Below, piece after piece: positions 8,721-16,568 of a stretch of 64,000 nucleotides of DNA. The DNA is from Streptomyces sp. Mut1 (GTDB taxonomy: Bacteria; Actinomycetota; Actinomycetes; Streptomycetales; Streptomycetaceae): the NCBI RefSeq assembly GCF_030719295.1, contig NZ_CP120997.1, positions 4,537,501 to 4,601,500 of the forward strand, in the 5' to 3' direction. How positions within the stretch are numbered: the first letter of the stretch is position 1; every line of letters starts with the position of its first letter. The notes under the pieces are model-generated. The model was not told where the DNA came from, did not search any database, and saw only the letters and a program-made list of their open reading frames with translations. The position numbers were made by a program, and so were the translations under genes.

Positions 8721-9292
8721 AGGGCCCGCCCGTATCCGGGCGGCGGGGCGCCCTCCAGCGGCCGGGTATGGGCGGTGGACAGCAGTTGCAGCCCGAGCCG
8801 CAGCCGGCGCCGCGCCTCGTCCTCGGTGACGCCGAGGTCCGTCGCGGTCTGCCGGTAGTCGCGGCGCTGGACGTACGCCAGCTCCAGCGCGGCCCGCAGC
8901 GGGGCGGGCATGGAGGCCACGATGTAGTCGGCGCGGGCCGCGGCGGTGGCCCGGCGCACCCGCTCCTCCAGCTCGTCCGGATCATCGGGCTCGTCCGCGT
9001 CGGCGTCGCCCCGGTCCCGCAGCCGCCGGACGGACGCGCGGAGCGTGAGGTGGGCCAGCCAGGACCGCATGGAGCCCTGCTTGGGGTCGTAGGCGTCCGG
9101 GTTCTCCCAGACATGGCCGAAGACCTCGCGGGTGACCAGGTCCGCCGCGTCCTCGTCGTTCAGCATCCGGTTGGCCTGGCTGTGGACGAGGGAGGCGAAC
9201 CGGTCGTAGATCTCGCCGAGCGCGGCCGCCTCACCGCGGGACAGCCGCTGCTGCATCTTGCGGTCCCAGCGGGGTGGTGCGTTTTTGGCCAT
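8717..9292 (-). CDS. ECF-family RNA polymerase sigma factor
   Basis: A 191-residue ECF sigma. Region 2 (ALGEIYDRFASLVHSQANRM, then AADLVTREVFGHVWENPDAYD) binds core polymerase and the -10 element; the C-terminal region 4 (APLRAALELAYVQRRDYRQ, TATDLGVTEDEARRRLRLGL) recognises -35. A short acidic linker joins them. It overlaps the anti-sigma gene by four bases, so the two are translationally coupled. ATG at 9292 has GGGGGT upstream; a 28-residue in-frame extension to 9376 looks non-coding. Divergent from the STAS gene at 9607. Confidence 0.9.
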   Translation of the reverse strand: MAKNAPPRWDRKMQQRLSRGEAAALGEIYDRFASLVHSQANRMLNDEDAADLVTREVFGHVWENPDAYDPKQGSMRSWLAHLTLRASVRRLRDRGDADADEPDDPDELEERVRRATAAARADYIVASMPAPLRAALELAYVQRRDYRQTATDLGVTEDEARRRLRLGLQLLSTAHTRPLEGAPPPGYGRAL

Positions 9293-9606
9293 GCGACCCC
9301 CAGCCCTCTGCCGTCGAAACCTCGCGCTTGTCCCTCTCGTCCCGTCCGAATGTAGTCGGCCGCCCCCGCTGAGCACGCCCCTTTACGGCAAGTACGTCCC
9401 TGCGGAGGCCCCGGATGGTAGGGAATGAGTCCGCGCGCGCCGACGGAACCGGATCCGAAATGATCATTTCCTCCGGAATCGTTTCCGGGCCGTCCTGACG
9501 AGGCCGGGGTTTCGCGAGGCCCACTCGCGGGCAGCCGCGAGAGGAGGAACGCAAACTTCCGGATCACCGGGTTCCCCGGTATCCCCGGAGCGAGAGGCCC
9601 AGTGGC
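9293..9606. other. Divergent promoter region between sigma factor and STAS genes
   Basis: This 314-base gap separates the ECF sigma gene from the anti-anti-sigma gene. It contains a perfect 14 bp palindrome, GAAATGATCATTTC (9457-9470), in one of the few AT-rich patches, with CCGG-containing flanks. It probably holds both promoters. No small gene is convincing. Confidence 0.5.
9457..9470. promoter_or_regulatory. 14 bp perfect palindrome, candidate operator
   Basis: GAAATGATCATTTC is perfectly self-complementary and sits ~137 bases upstream of the STAS start and ~165 bases upstream of the sigma start. A dimeric regulator could bind it. No binding protein is known from this window. Confidence 0.35.
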
Positions 9607-9981
9607 GTGACCCTGAAAGTCTCGGAGACCGAGCAGGACGGGTGGACCGTGCTGCACATATCCGGTGAGCTGGACCTCCTGACCTCACCCACCGTGCGTC
9701 AGTCCGTGCACGACGTGGTCGCCGTGGGCCGCCACGACGTCGTGCTCGACCTCTCGGGGGTCCAGTTCTGCGACTCCAGCGGCGTCGGCGTGCTCATCGC
9801 GCTGCGCCGCCTGATGCGTTCCTGCGGGGGCCGGCTGCGGCTGATCCTGCCCGCCCGGGGCGCGGAGGAGGGCTCCCACGTCAACCGCGTGCTCGCCGCG
9901 CTCGGCGTGCGCCGGCTGTTCGAGGTCTACCCCGACTGGGACGCCGCCGTCGACGAGGAGGCCGAACCGCTCACGGCCTGA
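9607..9981 (+). CDS. STAS-domain anti-sigma factor antagonist
   Basis: A 124-residue single STAS domain of the SpoIIAA/RsbV type, which binds and sequesters a kinase-type anti-sigma factor when unphosphorylated. The phosphorylation loop reads FCDSSGVGVL with the serine pair at 57-58, so the switch residue is intact. The N-terminal strand pattern (WTVLHISGELDLLTSPTVRQ) is canonical. It lies next to an ECF sigma/zinc anti-sigma pair, but a classical kinase partner (RsbW type) is not adjacent; one HATPase protein is encoded 7 kb away at 16985. GTG start at 9607. Confidence 0.92.
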   Translation: MTLKVSETEQDGWTVLHISGELDLLTSPTVRQSVHDVVAVGRHDVVLDLSGVQFCDSSGVGVLIALRRLMRSCGGRLRLILPARGAEEGSHVNRVLAALGVRRLFEVYPDWDAAVDEEAEPLTA

Positions 9982-10050
9982 AAGAGCCGCCAGGGGTGGA
10001 CCGAACCCCAAAGTGACACGTGACGCCTCCCGGCGTCGTACGCTCCCCGC

Positions 10051-10575
10051 ATGGACAGCGCAGAGTACGAGCGCAAGATCGCCTTCCGCTTCGCCGCCTT
10101 CGACCAGGACGGCAACGGATACATCGATCGCGCGGATTTCAACGCGGCCGCGGCCCGTCTGCTCACCGAGTTCGGTACGACGGCCCGCTGCGACAAGGGG
10201 CAGGCGCTCTACAGCGGGGCAGAGGCGTTCTGGCAGGGCATGGCGGGCATCGCCGACGTCGACGGAGACCAGCGCGTCACCCGCGAGGAGTTCGTGGGCG
10301 GCGCGGTGAAGCGCCTGCGCGACAACCCGGAGCGGTTCGCGGAGATCGCCCGCCCGTTCCTGCGCGCGGCGCTCGCGGTGGCGGCGGGCCCGTCGGACGA
10401 CGGCCGCGCGTCCGTACCATCGGTCGAACGGGCCCTCAGGGTCCTGGGCGCCGGCCCCGACGCGGCGGCCTTCGCCGCGCAGAGCCTGGACGTGGACCGG
10501 GACGGCGGGGTCGTCGAGGACGACGCGGTGGCCGCGCTCGCGGCGTACGTAACGGTGATCGAACCGGGCCCTTGA
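10051..10575 (+). CDS. EF-hand calcium-binding protein
   Basis: A 174-residue cytosolic, calmodulin-like protein related to calerythrin. EF-hand loops are visible at residues 18-29 (DQDGNGYIDRAD), 69-80 (DVDGDQRVTREE) and near 148-159 (DVDRDGGVVEDD); all have acidic residues at coordination positions 1, 3 and 5, while the third loop ends in Asp. Likely a Ca2+ buffer or sensor; target unknown. It follows the STAS gene by 69 bases and may be in the same transcript. The downstream side is a repeat island. Confidence 0.9.
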   Translation: MDSAEYERKIAFRFAAFDQDGNGYIDRADFNAAAARLLTEFGTTARCDKGQALYSGAEAFWQGMAGIADVDGDQRVTREEFVGGAVKRLRDNPERFAEIARPFLRAALAVAAGPSDDGRASVPSVERALRVLGAGPDAAAFAAQSLDVDRDGGVVEDDAVAALAAYVTVIEPGP

Positions 10576-10584
10576 GCGGGGCCC

Positions 10585-11035
10585 TTGGGCGGGCGGCATC
10601 CCCGGGGCTCGCCCCGGTCCGGGGCGCGGGGTTCTGTCCTCAAGCGCCGGACGGGCTTGGCTGCGGCGCCGGCCCCCGCGGGTTTGCCCCGTCCCGGGCC
10701 GACCGGTTCCGTCCTCAATCGCCGGACGGGCGGGGCCCTTGGGCGGGCGGCATCCCCGGGGCTCGCCCCGCCCCGGGGCGGAGGGTTCCGTCCTCAAGCG
10801 CCGGACGGGCTTGAGTGGGGCGTCGGTCCTCGCGGGTTTGTCCCGGTCCGGGCCGACCGGTTCCGTCCTCAAGCGCCGGACGGGCTTGGGTGGGGCGTCG
10901 GTCCCCGTGGGTTTGTCCCGGTCCGGGCCGACCGGTTCTGTCCTCAAGCGTCGGACGGCTTGGGTGGGGCGTCGGCCCTCGCGGGTTTGGCCTGTCCCGG
11001 GCCGATCGGTTCCGTCCTCAATCGCCGGACGGGCT
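10585..11035. repeat. Six tandem-like copies of a ~75 bp intergenic repeat
   Basis: Copies begin with GGTTCYGTCCTCAAKCG at 10630, 10705, 10784, 10859, 10934 and 11008, a spacing of 74-79 bases. Each continues with CCGGACGGGCTTG-type sequence and then a GGGTTTG-CCGGTCCGGGCCGAC-type segment. In addition a ~38 bp stretch at 10585 recurs at 10732. The same core occurs inverted at 11395 and near 27655, and a related one at 19531, so it is a dispersed chromosomal repeat family. Reading frames through it are repeat artefacts rather than genes. Confidence 0.8.
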
Positions 11036-11422
11036 GAAGAGCACGCCTGCGCGTCCTGGGTGGGGTCCGGGGTCCCTCCGGGGCGTCTCCTCGGACGACG
11101 AACGTTCGGCGGGTACGCAGCCGTGCCCGGGTATCTGTTCGTCGTCCTGCGGGGACTCCCCTGCACGCCCCCGGACCGGCCGCCACGCGTCTGCACGCCG
11201 GTGGGACGACTGTCGCAGACGCATAGGCGTCCGGGTGGGGGCGTGCAGGGGAGTCCCCGCAGAAAATGGCGTACGACCGGGGTCCTCCGCGTCGTCGGGT
11301 GAACACGCCATTTTTGAGGAGTCTGCCCGGAGGGACCCCGCCCCCACCCACCGGACGGTGGGCGACCCGCACCCCACGGACGACGACGCCCCCAAGCCCG
11401 TCCGGCGATTGAGGACGGAACC
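11008..11422. repeat. Nested inverted-repeat structure (~415 bp)
   Basis: Three pairs of arms are nested. Outer: 11008-11035 with 11395-11422, 28 bp and perfect. Middle: 11058-11082 with 11326-11350, ~25 bp with a small insertion, sharing GGGGTCCCTCCGGG. Inner: 11149-11172 with 11237-11260, 24 bp and perfect. The centre holds a further short GCGTCTGC/GCAGACGC pair. No open frame with Streptomyces codon bias is inside. It could be a folded transcript, a terminator between the EF-hand gene and the convergent acyl-CoA synthetase, or a MITE-like remnant. Confidence 0.75.
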
Positions 11423-11446
11423 CCGCACCCCTCACCCCCGCACCCC

Positions 11447-13030
11447 TCACCCCCGCCCCCCGAACCGCTCCCGCAGCCGGTACTTCAGTACCTTCCGTAA
11501 CGCCCCGTTCCGTGGCAGCTCGGACACCAGTTCCAGCTGCTCCGGCAGCTTGTGGACCGCGAGCCCCGCCCCCCGCAGGTACGCCGTCAGGTCGGGGAGG
11601 CCGAGGGGCGGCGCGGCGCCCCCGCGTGGGACCACGACCGCGCACACCCGCTCGCCCCGCTCCGCGTCCGGCAGTCCGATGACCGCCGCGTCGCCCACCG
11701 ACGGGTGCGCCGCGAGCAGGTCCTCGATCTCCTTCGCCGAGATGTTCTCGCCCTTGCGGATGATGACGTCCTTGAGCCGCCCCGTGAGGACGAGGTGCCC
11801 GCTGGGCAGCAGGTGTCCGAGGTCGCCGGTGACGAGGAACCCCTCCGCGTCGAACGCCTCGGCCGTGGCGCGCGGGTCGAGGTACCCCCGGCAGACCGCC
11901 TCGCCCCGCAACCGCACCTCCCCGTCCACCCCGCACGGCACCACCGCACCGGACGCGTCGGTGATCCGGATCTCCATGCCCGGGGGCGGCAGCCCCTCCG
12001 TGCCGGCGAGGTGTTCCGCCGTGTCGTCGGGCGCGCCCATGGTGATCATGGGGACCTCGGTCATGCCGTAGCCGTGGGTCAGCTGGACGCCCATCTCGCG
12101 GACGACCGCGTGGTACAGCTCGGGCGGCTTGGGCGCGCCCCCGCCCGCGAGGAGCCGCAGGGTAGGCACAATCGGCGCCCCAGGCGCCTCCGGCGCCCCC
12201 CGCGCCCCCGCCGCCTCCCGTTGTGCGGCGAGCAGCATCGAGTAGAACGCCGTCGAACCCCCCGCGACCGTCACCCCGTGCCGCCGGTACCCCGCCAGGG
12301 CCCCCGGCATCGCGAAGTGCTCGAAGAGCACCGCGGGGAGCCCGTACAGGAGGAGCATGACCGCGTAGTCGGGCCCGCCGACATGGGCGAACGGGAAGGC
12401 GATCGACCCCACGTCGGCGGCGGACAGCCGCAACGCGTGGGCGAGGCAGGCGCCGGCCGCGATGAGGCTGCGGTCGGTGTGGAGGACGCCCTTGGGGTCG
12501 GACGTGGTGCCCGAGGTCCAGTAGATCCAGCGGACGGCGCTCCCGTCGGACGGCGGCGCCGGCAGTGACTCGGGGTCGCCGTCGGGCAGCGCCCCGTACG
12601 CCTCGAAGACGTGGGGCGGGCGGTCGAGGCCGGCCGCGAGCCGGGCGGCCATCTCCGTGTGGTCGAACCCTCGCCACGTGCCCGGGACCGCGAAGAACTC
12701 CGCCCCGGACTCCCGCAGCGCGAACCCCGTCTCGCGGTCGCGGTAGAAGGGGATGACGGGGCTCTGGACGGCGCCGATCCGGGTCAGCGCGAAGGACAGG
12801 AGAACCGTTTCGAGGCGGGTGGGCAGCTGCCAGGCGACGACGGTGCCGGGGCGGACGCCCGCCGCGTGCAGCCCGGCCGCGACGCGCTCGGCGCGATCGC
12901 GCAGGGCGCCGAAGGTGAGGACGCGGTCGTCCTGGAGCAGGAAGGGCCGGCCGGGCGTCAGCGCGGCCCGGCGCTCGACCAGCTCCCAGAAGGTCCCCGA
13001 GGCGCTCAGGGCGTGTGCGGTGTCGTTCAC
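11447..13030 (-). CDS. AMP-forming acyl-CoA synthetase
   Basis: A ~527-residue ANL-superfamily ligase that activates a carboxylic acid to its CoA thioester via an acyl-adenylate. The P-loop is YWTSGTTSDPKG; later motifs are HGYGMTEVPMI, EGFLVTGDLGHL (A8 hinge region) and a C-terminal Lys context PRNGALRKVLKYRLRE. Sequence style is close to cyclohexanecarboxylate- and medium-chain acyl-CoA ligases; substrate cannot be fixed. GTG at 13030 is chosen as GGGGGT lies just upstream; an in-frame ATG at 13066 would put a palindromic operator (13046-13060) inside the gene. Divergent from the amidohydrolase operon and probably co-regulated with it. Confidence 0.88.
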   Translation of the reverse strand: MNDTAHALSASGTFWELVERRAALTPGRPFLLQDDRVLTFGALRDRAERVAAGLHAAGVRPGTVVAWQLPTRLETVLLSFALTRIGAVQSPVIPFYRDRETGFALRESGAEFFAVPGTWRGFDHTEMAARLAAGLDRPPHVFEAYGALPDGDPESLPAPPSDGSAVRWIYWTSGTTSDPKGVLHTDRSLIAAGACLAHALRLSAADVGSIAFPFAHVGGPDYAVMLLLYGLPAVLFEHFAMPGALAGYRRHGVTVAGGSTAFYSMLLAAQREAAGARGAPEAPGAPIVPTLRLLAGGGAPKPPELYHAVVREMGVQLTHGYGMTEVPMITMGAPDDTAEHLAGTEGLPPPGMEIRITDASGAVVPCGVDGEVRLRGEAVCRGYLDPRATAEAFDAEGFLVTGDLGHLLPSGHLVLTGRLKDVIIRKGENISAKEIEDLLAAHPSVGDAAVIGLPDAERGERVCAVVVPRGGAAPPLGLPDLTAYLRGAGLAVHKLPEQLELVSELPRNGALRKVLKYRLRERFGGRG

Positions 13031-13045
13031 GGCGAACCCCCATAA

Positions 13046-13060
13046 CTGACGACCAGTCAG
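13046..13060. promoter_or_regulatory. Candidate TetR-type operator, site 1
   Basis: CTGACGACCAGTCAG, 15 bases upstream of the acyl-CoA synthetase start. The CTGAC/GTCAG half-sites are perfect and the sequence fits the CTGACG-N3-CGTCAG consensus shared by seven sites in this window. Confidence 0.65.
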
Positions 13061-13133
13061 ATTCAACCGAGAGCGTAGGGCTCCGCGCCTTGTCGGTCCA
13101 GGGGTGCGGGGCTAGCCTGAGGGCGACAACAAT

Positions 13134-13148
13134 CTGACGGGTCATCAG
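13134..13148. promoter_or_regulatory. Candidate TetR-type operator, site 2
   Basis: CTGACGGGTCATCAG, 27 bases upstream of the amidohydrolase ATG. Together with site 1 it brackets the divergent promoter, one site per direction. Confidence 0.65.
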
Positions 13149-13175
13149 AAAACGTGCCGCGTCGAAGGGGACACC

Positions 13176-14369
13176 ATGACGGAACTGCCTCGGATCGTCA
13201 GCGTCGACGACCATGTGATCGAGCCGCCGCACCTGTTCTCGACGTGGCTGCCCGCCCGGTACCGCGAGCGCGGACCGCAGCCGCTGACGGCGGGCATCGG
13301 GGAGCTGGCGTACGTCGGCGGCAAGTACGTCATCACGATGGACCCGGACGGCCCGCCGACCGACTGGTGGATCTACGAGGACCTCAAGTTCCCGTACAAG
13401 CGGAACATCGCGGCCGTGGGCTTCGACCGGGACGACATGACGCTGGAGGGGATCACCAGGGCCGAGATGCGGCGCGGCTGCTGGGACCCGGTGGAGCGGC
13501 TGAAGGACATGGACCTCAACCATGTCGAGGCGAGCCTCTGCTTCCCCACGTTCCCGCGTTTCTGCGGGCAGACCTTCGCCGAGGCGCACGACAAGGAGGT
13601 CGCGCTGGCGTGTGTGCGCGCGTACAACGACTGGATGGTCGAGGAGTGGTGCGGGGACAGCGGCGGCAGGCTGATCCCGCTGTGCGTCATCCCGCTCTGG
13701 GACATCGGCCTCGCGGTCGCGGAGATCAGGCGGAACGCGGCGCGCGGGGTGCGGGCGGTGACGTTCTCGGAGATCCCGACCCACCTCGGACTGCCGTCGA
13801 TCCACACCGGGTACTGGGACCCGTTCTTCGCGGTGTGCGAGGAGACCGGCACGGTCGTGAACATGCACATCGGGTCCAGCTCGCAGATGCCCGCCGCGTC
13901 GCCCGACGCCCCGCCCGCCGTGCAGGCGTCGCTCTCGTTCAACAACGCGATGGCCTCGATGATGGACTTCCTGTTCAGCGGGGTCCTGGTGAGGTTCCCC
14001 CGGCTCAAGCTCGCGTACAGCGAGGGCCAGATGGGCTGGATCCCGTACGCCCTGGAGCGCGCCGACGACGTGTGGGAGGAGCACCGGGCGTGGGGCGGGG
14101 TGCGCGACCTGATTCCGGAGCCGCCGTCGACGTACTACTACCGGCAGATCTTCTGCTGCTTCTTCCGCGACAAGCACGGCGTCGCCTCGCTCGACGTCGT
14201 CGGCCGGGACAACGCCACCTTCGAGACGGACTACCCGCACGTCGACTCGACCTTCCCGCACACCAAGGAGGTCGCCCTCGACCACGTCAAGGGACTGGAC
14301 GAGGAGACCGTCTACAAACTGATGCGCGGAAACGCGATCCGGATGCTCGGCCTGGACCTCGACAGGTAG
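13176..14369 (+). CDS. Amidohydrolase-family metal-dependent hydrolase
   Basis: A 397-residue TIM-barrel protein of the amidohydrolase_2 (ACMSD-like) family. The first strand carries the DxH metal motif (VDDHVIEPP). Later the barrel has NMHIGSSSQMP, LVRFPRLKLAYSEGQMGWIPY and a final ETDYPHVDSTFPHT, the position of the conserved catalytic Asp. These enzymes perform hydrolytic C-C or amide cleavage or decarboxylation, and in actinobacteria they commonly sit in acyl-CoA or ring-degradation clusters. It heads an operon with two acyl-CoA dehydrogenases (7-base gap). Confidence 0.88.
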   Translation: MTELPRIVSVDDHVIEPPHLFSTWLPARYRERGPQPLTAGIGELAYVGGKYVITMDPDGPPTDWWIYEDLKFPYKRNIAAVGFDRDDMTLEGITRAEMRRGCWDPVERLKDMDLNHVEASLCFPTFPRFCGQTFAEAHDKEVALACVRAYNDWMVEEWCGDSGGRLIPLCVIPLWDIGLAVAEIRRNAARGVRAVTFSEIPTHLGLPSIHTGYWDPFFAVCEETGTVVNMHIGSSSQMPAASPDAPPAVQASLSFNNAMASMMDFLFSGVLVRFPRLKLAYSEGQMGWIPYALERADDVWEEHRAWGGVRDLIPEPPSTYYYRQIFCCFFRDKHGVASLDVVGRDNATFETDYPHVDSTFPHTKEVALDHVKGLDEETVYKLMRGNAIRMLGLDLDR

Positions 14370-14376
14370 GCCGGTC

Positions 14377-15534
14377 ATGGACCTCGCGTACACGCAGGAG
14401 GAGCGGGAGTTCCGGGCGCGGCTGCGGGAGTGGCTGGCCGCCGTGCTGCCCGGCCTGCCGCCGAGGCCGGACCCCGCCGACTGGCCGGGCCGCCGGGCCT
14501 ACGACGCCGGCTGGCAGCGGCTGCTGTACGACGCCGGGTACGCGGGGCTGCACTGGCCGGCCGACGCGGGCGGCCGGGGCGCCACCCCCACCCAGCACCT
14601 GATCTTCCTGGAGGAGACGGAACGGGCCGGTGCGCCCTACGTGGGGGCGAACTTCGTCGGGCTGCTGCACGCGGGCCCCACCATCGCCGCCGAGGGCAGC
14701 CCGGAGCAGCGCGCCCGCTGGCTGCCGCCGGTCCTGCGCGGCGACGAGATGTGGTGCCAGGGCTTCAGCGAGCCGGGCGCCGGATCGGACCTGGCCGCGC
14801 TGCGCACCCGGGCGGTGCGCGACGGCGACGCCTACGTGGTCAGCGGGCAGAAGATCTGGACCTCGCACGCGGAGGTCGCCGACTGGTGCGAACTGCTCGT
14901 ACGGACGGACGCGGCGGCCCCGAAGCACCGGGGGATCAGCTGGCTGGCGATGCGGATGGACGCCCCCGGCGTCACCGTCCGGCCGCTGCGCACGCTCGCC
15001 GGGTCGACGGAGTTCGCGGAGGTGTTCCTCGACGAGGTGCGGGTGCCGCTCGCGCACCGGGTGGGCGCCGAGAACGACGGCTGGCGGGTCACCATGGTCA
15101 CGCTCTCCTTCGAGCGCGGCACGGCCTTCGTCGGCGAGGTCGTCGCCTGCCGCCGCACCCTGGACGCGCTGGCCGCCGAGGCCCGGCGCACCGGGCGCTG
15201 GGACGATCCGGTGCTGCGCCGCAGGCTGGGCCGGCTCGCCGCCGAGTTCCAGGCGCTGTGGCGGCTCACCCAGTGGAACGTGAGCGAGGCCCAGCGGTCC
15301 GGCGGTGTCCCGGGGGCCGGCGGCTCGGTCTTCAAACTGCGCTACTCGCACGCCCGCCAGGAGCTGTACGAGGCGGCGGCCGAGGTGCTGGGCGCGGGTG
15401 ACGCCCTCGATCTGGACCGGGAGTGGGTGCGCGACCGGCTCTCCTCGCTCTCGTACACCATCGCGGCCGGCACCTCGCAGATTCAGCGCAACATCGTCGC
15501 CGAGCGCATTCTCGGCCTGCCGAAGGGGCGGTGA
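14377..15534 (+). CDS. Acyl-CoA dehydrogenase (subunit 1 of adjacent pair)
   Basis: A 385-residue flavoprotein that introduces a 2,3-double bond into an acyl-CoA. The N-terminal helical domain begins MDLAYTQEEREFRARLREWL; the beta domain has WCQGFSEPGAGSDLA (FAD/substrate motif) and the C-terminal domain ends with YTIAAGTSQIQRNIVAERILGLP, the normal family signature. It is followed by a second, shorter acyl-CoA dehydrogenase with overlapping stop/start. Such adjacent pairs in actinobacteria often form alpha2beta2 heterotetramers acting on cyclic or branched substrates. Confidence 0.92.
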   Translation: MDLAYTQEEREFRARLREWLAAVLPGLPPRPDPADWPGRRAYDAGWQRLLYDAGYAGLHWPADAGGRGATPTQHLIFLEETERAGAPYVGANFVGLLHAGPTIAAEGSPEQRARWLPPVLRGDEMWCQGFSEPGAGSDLAALRTRAVRDGDAYVVSGQKIWTSHAEVADWCELLVRTDAAAPKHRGISWLAMRMDAPGVTVRPLRTLAGSTEFAEVFLDEVRVPLAHRVGAENDGWRVTMVTLSFERGTAFVGEVVACRRTLDALAAEARRTGRWDDPVLRRRLGRLAAEFQALWRLTQWNVSEAQRSGGVPGAGGSVFKLRYSHARQELYEAAAEVLGAGDALDLDREWVRDRLSSLSYTIAAGTSQIQRNIVAERILGLPKGR

Positions 15535-16568
15535 GCGCACCCATGGACTTCCAGCTCTCGGACGACCAGCGGGCGCTGCGGGAGGGCATCGCCCAACTGC
15601 TGGCGGGCCGGTTCGGCCGGGACCGGATGCGGGCGGCGCACGACGGCGGCGGGGGCGTGGACCGGGCGCTGTGGGCGGAGCTGGGCGCGGCCGGGCTCTT
15701 CGCGCTGCGGCTGCCGGAGGCGGCGGGCGGGGTCGGCCTCGGCCTGCCGGAATCCGTACTTATGTTCGAAGAGCTGGGGCGGGCCCTGCTGCCGGGCCCA
15801 CTGGCCGCCACCGAGCTGGCCGCAGGCGCGGTGAAGGGCGCCGCGCGGGGTGAGGCGGTGGTCGCGCAGACGGAGGCCGGGCAGCCGGTGGCGCACCTCG
15901 CGGACGCCGACGCGCTGCTCGTGCTGGCCGGCGACGAGGCGTACGTCCTGGCCGGCGGGCCGCTGCGACGCGTCCTGGACGGGGCCCGGCCGGTGCGCTC
16001 GGCCGACCCGGGCACGCCGCTGTGGCGGCCGGCCGCCCTGCCCGCGTACGCCGCCGAGGGCGAGCCCGTGCCCGGCGGCGGGGCACGGCTGCGCCGCGAG
16101 GGGGCCCTGCTGACCGCCGCCGAACAGCTCGGCAGCGCCGGACGCAGCCTGGAGGAGGCGGTTCAACACGCCCGTGACCGCGAACAGTTCGGCGCGCCCA
16201 TCGGCTCCTTCCAGGCGGTCAAACACCTGTGCGCCGAGATGCTGGTCCGTACCGGAACGGCCCGCGCCGCGGTCTACGCGGCGGCCGTGACGGGCGACCC
16301 CGCGGAGATCGCCGGGGCCAAACTCCTCGCCGACGAGGCGGCCGTCCGCAACGCCCGCGACTGCCTCCAGGTGCAGGGGGGCATGGGCTTCACCTGGGAG
16401 GCAGACGTCCACCTGCGCCTCAAGCGGGCCTGGCTGCGGGCCGGGCAGTGGCTGGCGGCGGCGGACGCGGAGGAGGAGCTGGCCGCGGGTCTCGGCCGGG
16501 CGGAGCCGGTGGGTGCCCCGCGCACGCACGTGACGCGTCACACCCCTCGGCTTCACGCTGCGGAGTGA
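15531..16568 (+). CDS. Acyl-CoA dehydrogenase (subunit 2 of adjacent pair)
   Basis: A ~345-residue, shortened acyl-CoA dehydrogenase. N-terminus VSAPMDFQLSDDQRALREGI; the middle beta domain is reduced, while the C-terminal domain retains the signature HARDREQFGAPIGSFQAVKH and QGGMGFTWEADVHLRLKRAW. The reduced middle domain is typical of the non-catalytic or half-site subunit in heterotetrameric acyl-CoA dehydrogenases of steroid degraders. GTG at 15531 overlaps the previous stop (GTGA); ATG at 15543 is an alternative start with a ~14-base spacing to AAGGGG. Confidence 0.88.
   Translation: MSAPMDFQLSDDQRALREGIAQLLAGRFGRDRMRAAHDGGGGVDRALWAELGAAGLFALRLPEAAGGVGLGLPESVLMFEELGRALLPGPLAATELAAGAVKGAARGEAVVAQTEAGQPVAHLADADALLVLAGDEAYVLAGGPLRRVLDGARPVRSADPGTPLWRPAALPAYAAEGEPVPGGGARLRREGALLTAAEQLGSAGRSLEEAVQHARDREQFGAPIGSFQAVKHLCAEMLVRTGTARAAVYAAAVTGDPAEIAGAKLLADEAAVRNARDCLQVQGGMGFTWEADVHLRLKRAWLRAGQWLAAADAEEELAAGLGRAEPVGAPRTHVTRHTPRLHAAE

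Noticed and set aside
10630..11035. CRISPR array
   Set aside because: The repeats are spaced at ~75 bases, but the intervals are themselves conserved rather than unique spacers, and there are no cas genes.
10576..11446. Proteins encoded in several frames of the repeat island
   Set aside because: Every frame gives a repetitive Gly/Arg/Pro/Ser peptide caused by the DNA repeats themselves; no codon bias or start signal supports them.
10944..14393. An 1149-codon minus-strand frame spanning the repeat island and the acyl-CoA synthetase/amidohydrolase genes
   Set aside because: It is in the wrong frame for both genes, runs through repeats and has no recognisable domain.
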